From positions 124,001-188,000 of the forward strand of contig CAZPWT010000002.1 in the NCBI GenBank assembly GCA_964590435.1: a stretch of 64,000 bases of DNA, written 5' to 3'. Source of the stretch: WSZJ01 sp964590435. Its GTDB lineage: Bacteria; Planctomycetota; MHYJ01; WSZJ01. Of this stretch, positions 16,361 to 25,144 are shown in pieces. The notes under the pieces were generated by a model. The model was not told the origin of the DNA, made no database searches, and saw only the letters and a program-made list of their open reading frames with translations. Each line of letters starts with the position of its first letter. Within the stretch, counting starts at the first letter, position 1. Made by a program: the position numbers and the translations under genes.

Positions 16361-17617
16361 CTACTTCTCCTTCACTTCGCTCTTCACGTCCCCGAAGAGC
16401 TTCTTGTACCGGCTCTCCGTCAGCTGCACCTTAAAGGGTCCGGCGTCGTCGCCTACGCTCCCGGCGTAGTCCTGCGGCGAGCCCCCTCAGCACAACGCCA
16501 TCTTGCCCTTCTGCGCCTGGTCGCCGGTCTTCGCGTTCGTGACCTGAACCACCGGCGTGAAGGCGGGCGGGACGAAGTTGTAGTACTCCTCTTCTGAACC
16601 GCCATACACATGGACGCTGGCGACCTCGATGGCGACCGTTCCGCCGTTCACGCTGAAGTCGAAGTCGATCTTGAGGTCCATGCCCCAGTTGACCTTCGCC
16701 GTCTCGTCCTTCGTGACGACGACCGGCGCCATCTTGCCGGTGCGCATCTGGGCGGCCTGGCCGCCCGACACGGCCTTCACCTCGCCGGCCACGAACGTCC
16801 ACGTCCCGGTCGGCACCACGGCGGCCTTGTCCTTCAGCGCCGCGAGGTCGATCCAGGTCTGGCCGTTCTGGAAGACCGCCGACGCCAGCACGCCGAGCGA
16901 TTTGTGGCCGCTGCGGACGTCCAGCTTGCCGGTCTCGCCGTCGTACTCCTTGACCCAGATCTTCTTGCCGTTCTCCTCGATCTTGAGGCGGTAGAGCGCG
17001 CCCCCGAGGTTCACGATCTCCGAGATCGGGGTGAGGTACCCGTTCAGGCCGACGCTGATCGCGTCCTTGCCGTTCTCGTCGTACTTCCCGTTGTTGTTGT
17101 TGTCGATGATGCCGATCTGCGCCTTGTTGACGGTGGCCATCCAGTAGCCGCTGCGCTGCCAGCTCCAGTTGCCGCCGCGGCCCTTCTGGAAGCGGACCGA
17201 GTAGGGCGCCGTGGTGCCGTCGGCGTAGACGATGCTGACGAGGCAGGAAGCGCCGTCGGTCTTGAGGCGCTCGTCGAACTTGCCGTCGTGGTTGCCGTCG
17301 ACCTCGATGGCGAATTCCTCGCCCTTGACCGAGACGCCGTCGCGGTCCTTGACGGGGAGCGCGAGGACCTGGGCGCCGCCCTTGGAGGAGACGGATTCGA
17401 GTTCGCCGGGCATCGTGCGGGTGTTCCAGTCTTTCACGGGGACGTAGGTGGTGTCGTACGCCTTCCATCCGAGTTCCGCGAGGCCGGGCTCGGCCTTGTT
17501 GGGATTGCCCGCGGGCTTCTGAGCGGGCTTCTCGGGGACGGCGGATGTTCCGGCTCCGTCGGCGAGCGCAAGGCCGCCGGCGAGCGCGAGGACGAGTGCG
17601 GGAACTGCCCATTTCAT
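16361..17617 (-). CDS. Candidate selenoprotein 1: secreted EF-hand-like protein with C-U-G-G motif
   Basis: ATG 17617 has AAGGAGGTG upstream and a signal peptide (MKWAVPALVLALAGGLALA). Reading stops at TGA 16489-16487 after 376 codons, but the same frame continues for 41 GC-rich codons to TAG 16361: GGSPQDYAGSVGDDAGPFKV, then a lysine-rich end. The TGA directly follows Cys376, giving C-U-G-G, a plausible redox pair. A hairpin fitting a bacterial SECIS follows (16449-16480). Two EF-hand-like loops, DGNHDGKFDERL (107-118) and DNNNNGKYDENG (172-183), suggest calcium binding. The terminator lies beyond the TAG, not the TGA. If TGA is a true stop, the protein is 376 aa ending KGKMALC. I do not recognise the family. 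Confidence 0.7.
16449..16480 (-). promoter_or_regulatory. SECIS-like hairpin downstream of in-frame TGA
   Basis: On the minus strand the stem CTACGC/GCGTAG closes a 5-nt loop CGGGA, with an outer TCGC/GCGA helix and a 7-nt bulge. There are 23 nt between TGA and the apical loop, and G is the second loop base. Bacterial SECIS elements need a G in the first two loop bases at about 16-37 nt. Confidence 0.55.
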
Positions 17618-17879
17618 TGCGACACCTCCTTCTGCAGGGAAAGTCGATGAGTGGGAGACGACAAGGTCGGCCCCTCCCGGGGGTCATGACTGAGGACCGC
17701 CCTCCCGTGACATGAAGACAATACCAGCCCGGGAGGTGATTTCTTCCGGGAATTTACGGAAATACAGGAGCTTTCAGGGTTTATAGATAAGTAGTGTGAT
17801 CAGGATTTGCAGGGATCGGGGCAGAGGGAAAAATGAAACAAGCGCCTATTTGCACCATCGGATTTCCCGATAGGACGCG

Positions 17880-18767
17880 CTACGCTTCCCCTTCGGCCGC
17901 GCCCGTCACCTGCAGGATCACCCCCGCGATCGCCTTCTCGCTGTCCACCGCGCCCATCATCTCGTAGTAGTCCTCCTGCGGCAGCCCCAGCCGGGCCCAG
18001 GCGCGCTCGTCAAACCGCGCCGAGCCGCACGACCCCGCGCACGCCACTCCCCGCGACCGCGCCGCAAAATCCGCAAAATACAGCGCCGCCGAAAGCAGGT
18101 CCGAATCCCACGCCCCCTCGTCGTGGTGCGTCTCGATCGCGTTCACCACGTCCGCCGGCAGGTTCCAGTTCTTCGCCATCCACGCCCCCACCGCCGCGTG
18201 CCCCGTCGAGAACGCCGCGCCTTCCGCCTCCGCGAACGACTGCTTGTCCTCCTCCGCCGACTTCACCACCGCCGCATACTCCTTCGGGAAGTACCCCATG
18301 AACGCCACCTTCCCCACGTCGTGCAGCAGCCCCGTCAGGAACGCCTGCTCCGGCTCCTCCAGCCCCAGCCGCAGCGCCACCCGCTTCATCAGCCCCGCCA
18401 CCACCGCGCTGTGCTCCCAGAACTTCGCGAAATCCTCCCGCTGTTTCTTCGAGATCGTCCGGAACACCCGGATCAGCGAAAGCGACAGGACGAGGTTCTT
18501 GATGCGGCCGTAGCCCAGGAGCGCGATCGCGCGGTTCAGGTCGCCGATCTTCTGCGGCAGCCCGAAATACGCGCTGTTCACCAGCTTCATGATCTGCCCC
18601 GACAGCGACGGGTCGCGCACGATCACGTTGGACACGTCCTGCGCGGACGAGTCCGGGTCCTCGAGCAGGTTCATCACGAAGGTCGTGATCTCGGGAAGGG
18701 TCGGCAGCGTGTCGACGCGGCGCTGCACGTCCTGCAGAGAGACGAGAGATTTGGCTTGTTTGGCCAT
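17880..18767 (-). CDS. HDOD-domain regulatory protein
   Basis: 295 aa from ATG 18767. The HDOD core begins at LQDVQRRVDTLPTLPEITTF and includes IVRDPSLSGQIMKLVNSAYF, LGYGRIKNLVLSLSL and the HD-like LLHDVGK; the later THHDE segment is retained. HDOD proteins usually lack phosphodiesterase activity and act in signalling. A C-terminal part is cysteine-containing (GVACAGSCGSARFDE). There is no membrane segment. Upstream, 65 bp separate it from the groEL terminator. Downstream, a 262-bp AT-richer spacer (17618-17879) leads to the selenoprotein candidate and must carry that gene's promoter; I see no clear boxes in it. Confidence 0.85.
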   Translation of the reverse strand: MAKQAKSLVSLQDVQRRVDTLPTLPEITTFVMNLLEDPDSSAQDVSNVIVRDPSLSGQIMKLVNSAYFGLPQKIGDLNRAIALLGYGRIKNLVLSLSLIRVFRTISKKQREDFAKFWEHSAVVAGLMKRVALRLGLEEPEQAFLTGLLHDVGKVAFMGYFPKEYAAVVKSAEEDKQSFAEAEGAAFSTGHAAVGAWMAKNWNLPADVVNAIETHHDEGAWDSDLLSAALYFADFAARSRGVACAGSCGSARFDERAWARLGLPQEDYYEMMGAVDSEKAIAGVILQVTGAAEGEA

Positions 18768-18831
18768 GGGAGGAGGGGACTTTACCAAACCGGAAGCGGG
18801 CGGCGAGGAAGGAATGCGGCGATGGCTCCGC

Positions 18832-18867
18832 AAAAAAAACAGGCCCGGGGGGTCGCCCCGGGCCTGT
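18832..18867 (-). terminator. Rho-independent terminator of groEL
   Basis: On the minus strand ACAGGCCCGGGG pairs with CCCCGGGCCTGT around a 5-nt loop, followed by eight T, 22 bp beyond the groEL stop. Confidence 0.9.
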
Positions 18868-18888
18868 GCGGTCTCGAACTCCTGCGGC

Positions 18889-20514
18889 TTACATGTCCAT
18901 CCCGCCGTGTCCGGCCCCGGCCTTCTCCTTCTTCTCCGGAATCTCGCTGATGAGAGCCTCGGTCGTCAGGAGCAGCGTCGCGACGCTGGCCGCGTTCTGG
19001 AGCGCCGTGCGGGCGACCTTCTTCGGGTCGACCACGCCGGCCTTGACCAGGTCCTCCAGCTTGCCGGTGTCCGCGTTGAACCCCTCGTGCCCCTTCGCTT
19101 CCCTGACCCAGGCCGCGACAACCGCGCCGTCGAAGCCGGCGTTGACGGCGATCTGGCGGAGGGGAGCCTCGAGGGCGCGGCGGACGATGTTCACGCCGAT
19201 TTCCTCTTCGCTCGACAGCCCCTTGGCGAGCTTGTCCAGCGCCTTCTGGGCCCGAACGAGCGCCGTGCCGCCGCCGGGGACGATGCCTTCCTCGACGGCC
19301 GCCTTGGTGGCCGCGACGGCGTCGTCGACGCGCGCCTTCTTTTCCTTCATCTCGACCTCGGTCGCCGCGCCGACGTTGACCTGGGCGACGCCGCCGGTGA
19401 GCTTCGCGAGCCGCTCCTGCAGCTTCTCCTTGTCGTAGTCGGACGTGGTCCCCTCGATCTCCTTCTTGATCTGCGAGATGCGCCCCTGGATCTGCTTCGT
19501 CTCGCCCGCGCCCTCGATGACCGTCGTGTTGTCCTTGTCGATGACGACCTTCTTCGCGCGGCCGAGCTGGCCCAGGGAGATGTTCTCCAGCTTCGTGCCG
19601 AGGTCCTCGAAGATCGCCTCGCCGCCGGTCAGGATCGCGATGTCCTCCAGCATGGCCTTGCGCCGGTCGCCGAACCCCGGCGCCTTCACCGCGGCCACTT
19701 CAAGGATCCCGCGCAGCTTGTTCACCACCAGCGTCGCCAGCGCCTCGCCCTCGATGTCCTCCGCGATGATCAGGAGGGGCTTCCCGGCCTTCGCCACCTG
19801 CTCCAGCACCGGGAGCATGTCCTTGATGTTCGAGATCTTCTTCTCGTGGATCAGGATGTACGGCTCCTTGAGCACGCACTCCATTTCCTCGTAGTTCGTG
19901 ACGAAGTGCGGGGAGTTGTACCCCTTGTCGAACTGCATCCCCTCGACCCAGGTGAAGTCGGTCGTGAGGGACTTCCCTTCCTCGACCGTGATGACGCCGT
20001 TGTCGCCGACCTTCTCCATCGCGTCGGCGATGATCTTTCCGATCTCCGCGTCGTTGTTGGCGGCGATGGTCGCGACGTTCTTCTTGTCCTTGTGGTCCTT
20101 GATCTTGATCGCCTGGCGGTCCAGGTCCTCGACGACGCACTCGACGGCCTTCTCGATCCCGTGCTTGAGGCCGAGCGGGTTGGCGCCGGCGACGACGTTC
20201 TTGAGGCCCTCGAGGAAGATCGCCTCGGCGAGCACGGTCGCGGTCGTGGTGCCGTCCCCGGCGACGGTGGCGGTCTTGGAAGCGACCTCGCGCACCATCT
20301 GGGCGCCCATGTTCTCGTAGGGGTCCTCGAGCTCGATTTCCTTGGCGACGGTGACGCCGTCCTTGGTGATGGTCGGCGCGCCGAACGACTTCTCGAGGAT
20401 CACGTTGCGGCCGCGCGGCCCGAGCGTGACCTTCACGGCGCGGGCGAGCTTCTGCACGCCGGCCTTGATTCCGTCGCGCGCTTCCTGGTCAAAGGCAATC
20501 TTCTTGGCGCCCAT
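18889..20514 (-). CDS. groEL: 60-kDa chaperonin GroEL
   Basis: 541 aa from ATG 20514 with GAGGAGG upstream. Sequence is conserved throughout: start AKKIAFDQEARDGI, VTLGPRGRNVILEKSFG, ATP-binding VAGDGTTTATVLAEAI, and a C-terminal GHGGMDM of the GGM type. It forms the double-ring ATP-driven folding chamber. groES is not adjacent, which is common in phyla with several groEL copies, so this is probably one of more than one. No CIRCE operator is seen upstream. It has its own terminator and appears monocistronic. Confidence 0.97.
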   Translation of the reverse strand: MGAKKIAFDQEARDGIKAGVQKLARAVKVTLGPRGRNVILEKSFGAPTITKDGVTVAKEIELEDPYENMGAQMVREVASKTATVAGDGTTTATVLAEAIFLEGLKNVVAGANPLGLKHGIEKAVECVVEDLDRQAIKIKDHKDKKNVATIAANNDAEIGKIIADAMEKVGDNGVITVEEGKSLTTDFTWVEGMQFDKGYNSPHFVTNYEEMECVLKEPYILIHEKKISNIKDMLPVLEQVAKAGKPLLIIAEDIEGEALATLVVNKLRGILEVAAVKAPGFGDRRKAMLEDIAILTGGEAIFEDLGTKLENISLGQLGRAKKVVIDKDNTTVIEGAGETKQIQGRISQIKKEIEGTTSDYDKEKLQERLAKLTGGVAQVNVGAATEVEMKEKKARVDDAVAATKAAVEEGIVPGGGTALVRAQKALDKLAKGLSSEEEIGVNIVRRALEAPLRQIAVNAGFDGAVVAAWVREAKGHEGFNADTGKLEDLVKAGVVDPKKVARTALQNAASVATLLLTTEALISEIPEKKEKAGAGHGGMDM

Positions 20515-20540
20515 CGTTTCGTTCCTCCTCGGTCTGAAAG

Positions 20541-20565
20541 TGGCCTGGGTGACTGGTGACTGGCC
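20541..20565. repeat. GACTGGT short-word repeat
   Basis: TGGCCTGGGTGACTGGTGAC runs into TGGCC upstream of groEL: heptamer-like GACTGGT words with complementary GGCC ends, resembling short tandem repeat elements in other phyla. Confidence 0.5.
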
Positions 20566-20595
20566 GGGCGGCGGACGTCGCCGCGCGGCCGGGCA

Positions 20596-21096
20596 TCAGG
20601 CGTCGGGCCCATCGTCACGGACCTGCTCCAGCAACGACGCGAACACGCGGATCGTGACCCGCGCGACCTCGATCTCGAACGGGCGAGGAAGCCAGCTCCA
20701 CGCCCCGGCGTCCGCGGCGGCGAGGCGGGCTTCTTTCGAAGCGGACGCGCCGCCGACGAACATCACGGGAAACCGCACGACCTGTCTCAAGGCTGCGAGC
20801 AACTGGAGCCCGGTCATATCAGCGAACGCGGCGTCGATGATTCCCGCGTCGATCGGCACCCGGCGCGCGATGTCGAGCGCCCGGTGGCCGGTTTCGGCCG
20901 CGTGAACGGAAACACCCAGGCCCGAGAGGACCTCCGACAGAGCCTCGCGAGCCCTGACGTCGGGTTCGGCGACGAGGATGTTGAACTGTCCGGAAGTCTT
21001 CACGGGAGACTGCACCGACAACGGTTCCTGAGGAGCGCGGAAGCAAACGGGGTGCCCGGAGAGAGCAATCAATGTCCTGACGCAACATATTGCCAT
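20596..21096 (-). CDS. Single-domain response-regulator receiver protein
   Basis: About 166 aa from ATG 21096; the start is uncertain because no good ribosome site is visible and other in-frame codons exist at 21135 and further inside. The receiver domain runs NILVAEPDVRAREALSEVLS, then GIIDAAFADMTGLQLLAAL containing the likely phospho-acceptor aspartate, MFVGGASA in place of the usual T/S switch strand, and WLPRPFEIEVARV in place of the K-P-F segment. The lysine-to-arginine change at that K may weaken phosphorylation. No output domain. Divergent from ubiD. Confidence 0.7.
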   Translation of the reverse strand: MAICCVRTLIALSGHPVCFRAPQEPLSVQSPVKTSGQFNILVAEPDVRAREALSEVLSGLGVSVHAAETGHRALDIARRVPIDAGIIDAAFADMTGLQLLAALRQVVRFPVMFVGGASASKEARLAAADAGAWSWLPRPFEIEVARVTIRVFASLLEQVRDDGPDA

Positions 21097-21232
21097 GTCG
21101 TCACTTGCGTCGTTGAAGGAATTGCGATTCCGCACCCCGTTCTGCCACTCTGTCCGCCCCCCACCTCAGGTGGCAGGAAACCGCCCCCGCTCGATTGACG
21201 CCCTTCCCCTCCCCGGTTACGGTCTCCCGCCC

Positions 21233-22669
21233 ATGAGCCACGCCGATCTCCCCGCCTTCATCCGAGCCCTCGAGGACCGCGGGTGGCTCAAACGCATCAA
21301 GACCCCCGTGTCGCAGGACCTCGAAATCTGCGCCATCGCCGACCGCGCCGTGAAAAAAGGCGGGCCGGCGCTGCTGTTCGAAAACGTCGCGGGCCACTCC
21401 ACCCCCGTCCTCATCAACGCCGTCGCTTCCCATGACCGCGTCAAGCTCGCGTTCGGCGTCGACGACCTCGCCCAGCTCACGCACAAGATGGAAGACCTGC
21501 TGGCGCTGGGGATGAAGCCACCCGGGCCGGGGCTCCTCAACAAGCTCAAGGTGCTGCCGAAGCTGTACGACCTGGCGACGGTCATGCCGAGGACGGTGGA
21601 CGACGGGCCGTGCCAGGAGGTCGTCGAGAGCGACCCGTCGTTCCACTCGATCCCCGTCCTGAAGTGCTGGCCCGACGACGGTGGGCGCTTCATCACGTGG
21701 CCCATGGTCTTCACCAAGGACCCCGAGACCGGCGCGCGCAACTGCGGCATTTACCGGATGCAGGTGTACGACGACCGGACGTGCGGGATGCACTGGCACC
21801 GCCACAAGGACGGCGCGCGGCATTTCGGGAAGTCGGACAAGCTCGAGGTCGCGATCGCGATCGGCTCGGACCCCGTCACGGCGATGTGCGCCGCGATGCC
21901 GCTGCCGCCGGACGCCGACGAGATGATGCTCGCCGGTTTCCTGCGCGGCGAGGCGGTGAAGATGGCGAAGTGCCGCACCGTGAACCTCGAGGTTCCGGCG
22001 AATGCGGAGATCGTGCTCGAGGGGTACGTGAAGAAGGGCGAGCTGCGCCGCGAGGGGCCGTTCGGGGACCACACGGGGTTCTACTCGCTCGCGGACGACT
22101 ACCCGGTGTTCCACCTGACCGCGCTGACGCACCGCAAGCGGCCGACCTACATGACGACGATCGTGGGAATCCCGCCGATGGAGGACGACTTCATGGGCGA
22201 AGCGATCGGGCGGGTGTTCCTGCCGCTGGTGAAGATGAATCTCCCCGAGGTCGTGGACCTGCACATGCCGTGGGAGGGCGTGTTCCACAACCTGGTACTG
22301 GTGTCGATCAAGAAGCGGTATCCGGGGCACGCGCGGAAGGTCATGCACGCGCTGTGGGGCATGGGGCAGATGATGTTCGCGAAGGTGATCGTGGTGCTCG
22401 ACGCGGAGGTCGACGTGCGCGACTACCACCAGGTCGCGCTGTGGGCGCTGAATCACATCGATCCTTCGCGCGACTTCGAGCACGCAAAGGGGCCGATGGA
22501 CGTGCTCGACCACGCGAGCATCGAGGTGGGCTACGGCGGCAAGGTCGGGATCGACGCGACGAAGAAAATCCGCGGCGAGGGGTTCGTCCGGGAGTGGCCG
22601 GATCCGATCGTGATGGATGCGGGGACGAAGGCGCGGGTGGAGGGGATCTGCCGCGAGTTAGGGTTTTAG
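21233..22669 (+). CDS. ubiD: UbiD-family decarboxylase
   Basis: 478 aa from ATG 21233, matching UbiD length (about 490). Conserved parts: DLPAFIRALEDRGWLKRI start, NCGIYRMQVYDDRTCGMHWH with prFMN/metal-binding residues, GEAVKMAKCRTVNLEVPANAEIVLEG, REGPFGDHTGFYS, and MNLPEVVDLHMP. UbiD enzymes use prenylated FMN to decarboxylate aromatic acids. In this setting it probably serves quinone synthesis (with ubiE at 10977), but other aromatic substrates are possible. A UbiX partner is not in the window. Divergent from the receiver gene. Confidence 0.9.
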   Translation: MSHADLPAFIRALEDRGWLKRIKTPVSQDLEICAIADRAVKKGGPALLFENVAGHSTPVLINAVASHDRVKLAFGVDDLAQLTHKMEDLLALGMKPPGPGLLNKLKVLPKLYDLATVMPRTVDDGPCQEVVESDPSFHSIPVLKCWPDDGGRFITWPMVFTKDPETGARNCGIYRMQVYDDRTCGMHWHRHKDGARHFGKSDKLEVAIAIGSDPVTAMCAAMPLPPDADEMMLAGFLRGEAVKMAKCRTVNLEVPANAEIVLEGYVKKGELRREGPFGDHTGFYSLADDYPVFHLTALTHRKRPTYMTTIVGIPPMEDDFMGEAIGRVFLPLVKMNLPEVVDLHMPWEGVFHNLVLVSIKKRYPGHARKVMHALWGMGQMMFAKVIVVLDAEVDVRDYHQVALWALNHIDPSRDFEHAKGPMDVLDHASIEVGYGGKVGIDATKKIRGEGFVREWPDPIVMDAGTKARVEGICRELGF

Positions 22670-22841
22670 TAGGTCCGATCGAGGTCGGGTCTTTCGCTTC
22701 AATCGCAAATGAATTCCCGGTGAATGTATGTTTCAGAATCTGTGAGAGGTTTCACCCTGAAACGGCAACCGGGCTGAAACCCGCATTTCCTGCGTTTCAA
22801 ACAAGGTCCGGGGCTTGCATCGTTGTCCCGTCCGGAACTCT

Positions 22842-23252
22842 ATGCCTCCCAATCCCTACCGCTTCCTGCTGCTCGACCCGAATTTCGTCACCCGGATCGC
22901 TCTGACGAGCCGGTTGGAGGCGTCAGGCTATATGGTCCGGGCCGAGAAGGCGATCTCCACCGCCGCCCGCGTCGCGACCTCCACGAACTGGGATCTCATC
23001 ATTGCCAGCGCTTCCCTCGCCGCGCAGGATCTCGAGGCGTTCCTGGAGACGCTGGCCATGACGGAGTGCAAGGTGCGGATGTGCGTGGTGATGGAATCGG
23101 AGGATCGGGCGCGCAAGGAGATTGCGGACCGGTTCCAGGCGCAGGTGGCGGTACATCCCGTGCGGCCGCAGTCGCTGGCCGAACTCCTCCCGCCTCGCAG
23201 CGGCGCAGCGGAAGGGCCCTCGAGCCCGGCGCCGTTCTTCCGCACGGCCTAG
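22842..23252 (+). CDS. Degenerate receiver-domain protein
   Basis: 136 aa from ATG 22842. Receiver-like folding pattern: YRFLLLDPNFVTRIALTSRL, SGYMVRAEKAI, NWDLIIASASLAAQDLEAFL, VRMCVVMESEDRARKEIADR and VAVHPVRPQSLAELL. The phospho-acceptor aspartate expected after strand 3 (DLVLLD) is replaced by alanine (DLIIAS) and the switch lysine by histidine/proline, so conventional phosphorylation is unlikely. It may be an atypical receiver used for protein binding. The upstream 172 bp are moderately AT-rich without a clear gene. Confidence 0.6.
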   Translation: MPPNPYRFLLLDPNFVTRIALTSRLEASGYMVRAEKAISTAARVATSTNWDLIIASASLAAQDLEAFLETLAMTECKVRMCVVMESEDRARKEIADRFQAQVAVHPVRPQSLAELLPPRSGAAEGPSSPAPFFRTA

Positions 23253-23259
23253 TCGCGCT

Positions 23260-24117
23260 TCACGCGCTTCGGCCCGGCTTCACCCGCCGCAATCCTTCCG
23301 CGAACGACTGAAGAGCGACGAGCGTGGTAGAAAGCGCGGCCGCGGGGAAGACGACGAGCCACCAGCGGAACTGGACGGGGTTGAGGTAATCGGCGCCGTC
23401 GGCGAGGAGGGAGCCCCAGGACGCCTGCGGGTCGCGGACGCCGAGGCCGATGAACGAGAGGAACGACTCCTCGAGCATCATGGCGGGGACCATGAGCGCC
23501 GCGTAGGCGAGGACGGGGCCCGCGAGGTTGGGGAGGACGTGGCGGCGAAGGGCGCGCAGCGGGCCGCCGCCGAGCGCGCGGCAGGCTTCGACGTAGCCGG
23601 CGGAGCGCAGGGCCTGGACCTCGGCGCGGACGATGCGGGCGGGAGTGAGCCACTGCACCGCGCCGAGCACGAGGAACAGGAGGACGAGCTGCGCGCGGGC
23701 CTCAGATTGGCCGAGGAGCAGGACGAGCGGGTTCCGGTCCGGCGGGATCGACCGGAACATGACGGTCGCCAGGATCGCGACGAACACGAACGGCAGCCCG
23801 TAGAGCGTGTCGACGAGCCGCATGAGCGCCGTGTCCACCCAGCCGCCCGTCCAGCCGGCGAGCGCGCCGACGACGAGGCCGATCGAGAGCGCAACGAGCG
23901 TCCCCGCGAACCCGACTGCCAGCGAGACGGCCGCGCCCGCCGCGAGCCGCGACGCCAGGTCGCGCCCGAGCTGGTCCGTCCCGAGCCAGTGCGACCACGA
24001 CGGGGGCTGAAGTGCCGCCCCGGGGTTCTGCTTGTCGGGGGCGTGCGGCGTGAACAGCGGGACCAGCACGGTCGCCGCGAGGATGGCGAGGAGCAGGAAG
24101 GGAGCGATGCGTTTCAT
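23260..24117 (-). CDS. oppC: Peptide ABC transporter permease, OppC/DppC type
   Basis: 285 aa. SHWLGTDQLGRDLASRLAAGA is the OppC signature, followed by six membrane helices and the EAA loop AGYVEACRALGGGPLRALRRHVLPN that contacts the ATPase. ESFLSFIGLGVRDPQASWG is typical of the family. It forms the inner-membrane channel with OppB. No ATPase genes (oppD/F) are nearby, so shared or distant ATPases must serve. Separated from oppB by 106 bp containing a palindrome. Confidence 0.9.
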   Translation of the reverse strand: MKRIAPFLLLAILAATVLVPLFTPHAPDKQNPGAALQPPSWSHWLGTDQLGRDLASRLAAGAAVSLAVGFAGTLVALSIGLVVGALAGWTGGWVDTALMRLVDTLYGLPFVFVAILATVMFRSIPPDRNPLVLLLGQSEARAQLVLLFLVLGAVQWLTPARIVRAEVQALRSAGYVEACRALGGGPLRALRRHVLPNLAGPVLAYAALMVPAMMLEESFLSFIGLGVRDPQASWGSLLADGADYLNPVQFRWWLVVFPAAALSTTLVALQSFAEGLRRVKPGRSA

Positions 24118-24130
24118 CGCGCTCTCCCGG

Positions 24131-24210
24131 GGAACGGCTTAGCCACAGAGGTCACAGAGACCGGCCATTTGACTCTGTGAACTCTGTGCCCTCTGTGGCT
24201 AATCCGTTCG
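24131..24210. repeat. Palindrome with CACAGAG words inside the opp operon
   Basis: Left arm from 24131 (GGAACGGCTTAGCCACAGAG) pairs with the right arm ending 24210 (CTCTGTGGCTAATCCGTTCG), roughly 28-nt arms with few mismatches around a centre rich in CTCTGTGAACTCTGTG words. It sits in the 106-bp gap between oppB and oppC and could lower expression of oppC or stabilise the upstream message. Confidence 0.75.
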
Positions 24211-24223
24211 CCGCGCGCCCGCT

Positions 24224-25144
24224 TCACAGCCCCTCCCGGATCCGCGGGTCCAGCGCCGCGCACGCGATGTCGACCCCGATGTTCACGACCACGAGAAGCG
24301 CGCTGTACACGAGCACCACGCCCACCAGCAGCGTGAAGTCGCGCCCCATCGCCGCATTCACGAAATGCCCACCCAGCCCCGGGATCGCGAACACCTTCTC
24401 CACCGCGAACGACCCCGTCAGCGCCGCCGCCGTCGCGGGGCCGAGGTAATTCAGCACTGGGAGCAGGCCGTTGCGAAGCGCGTGGTTCACGGCGACGTCG
24501 CGCTCGTCGAGGCCCTTCGCCCGCGCCGTCCGGCAGTAGTCCTTCGCGAGGTTTTCGCGCGTCGCGGCCCGCGCCAGCCGCGCCACCACCGCGCAGACCG
24601 GCAGCCCGAGCGCCGCGGCCGGCAGCAGCACCTGCTTCAGGCTCCCCCACCCGCCCGGAGGCAGCACCCCCAGCCCGAACGCGAAGATCATCGCCAGCAC
24701 CGGCGCGATCACGAACGACGGAAGCGCCACGCCGGCAAGCGACGCGCCCGTGGCCGCGGCGTCCGCCGGTCCGCCCGGTTTCATCGCCGCCCGCGCTCCC
24801 AGCCAGAGCCCGCACGGCACGGCCCACGCCATCGCCAACGCCGCGAGCGCCGCCGACACCGGGAACGCCGACGCCACGATCTCGTTCACGCTCCAGTCCA
24901 GCGACCGCATCGACGGCCCCAGGTCGCCCTTCGCCAGCCCGCCCAGGAAGTACCCGAACTGCTTCGCCATCGGGTCCTTCAGGTGCCACCGCGCTTCCAG
25001 CGCCGCCTTCACGTCCTTCGGAAGCTCGCGCTCCTCGTCGAACGGCCCGCCCTTGGTCCATCGCACGGCGCAGAACACGACCAGGGCGATCGTGAACAGC
25101 ACAACCAGACCGCCCAGGAGCCGTTTAAAGAAGTAACCCAGCAT
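24224..25144 (-). CDS. oppB: Peptide ABC transporter permease, OppB/DppB type
   Basis: 306 aa. ATG 25144 shares its A with the oppA stop and gives the family start MLGYFFKRLLGGLVVLF; GTG 25156 is an alternative. Six membrane helices; EAA loop DYCRTARAKGLDERDVAVNHALRNGLLP; C-terminal PRIREGL is standard. FAVEKVFAIPGLGGHFVNAA is a family hallmark. Works with OppC and the binding protein encoded just upstream. Confidence 0.92.
   Translation of the reverse strand: MLGYFFKRLLGGLVVLFTIALVVFCAVRWTKGGPFDEERELPKDVKAALEARWHLKDPMAKQFGYFLGGLAKGDLGPSMRSLDWSVNEIVASAFPVSAALAALAMAWAVPCGLWLGARAAMKPGGPADAAATGASLAGVALPSFVIAPVLAMIFAFGLGVLPPGGWGSLKQVLLPAAALGLPVCAVVARLARAATRENLAKDYCRTARAKGLDERDVAVNHALRNGLLPVLNYLGPATAAALTGSFAVEKVFAIPGLGGHFVNAAMGRDFTLLVGVVLVYSALLVVVNIGVDIACAALDPRIREGL

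Noticed and set aside
20515..20600. CIRCE operator upstream of groEL
   Set aside because: No TTAGCACTC-N9-GAGTGCTAA-like sequence is present.
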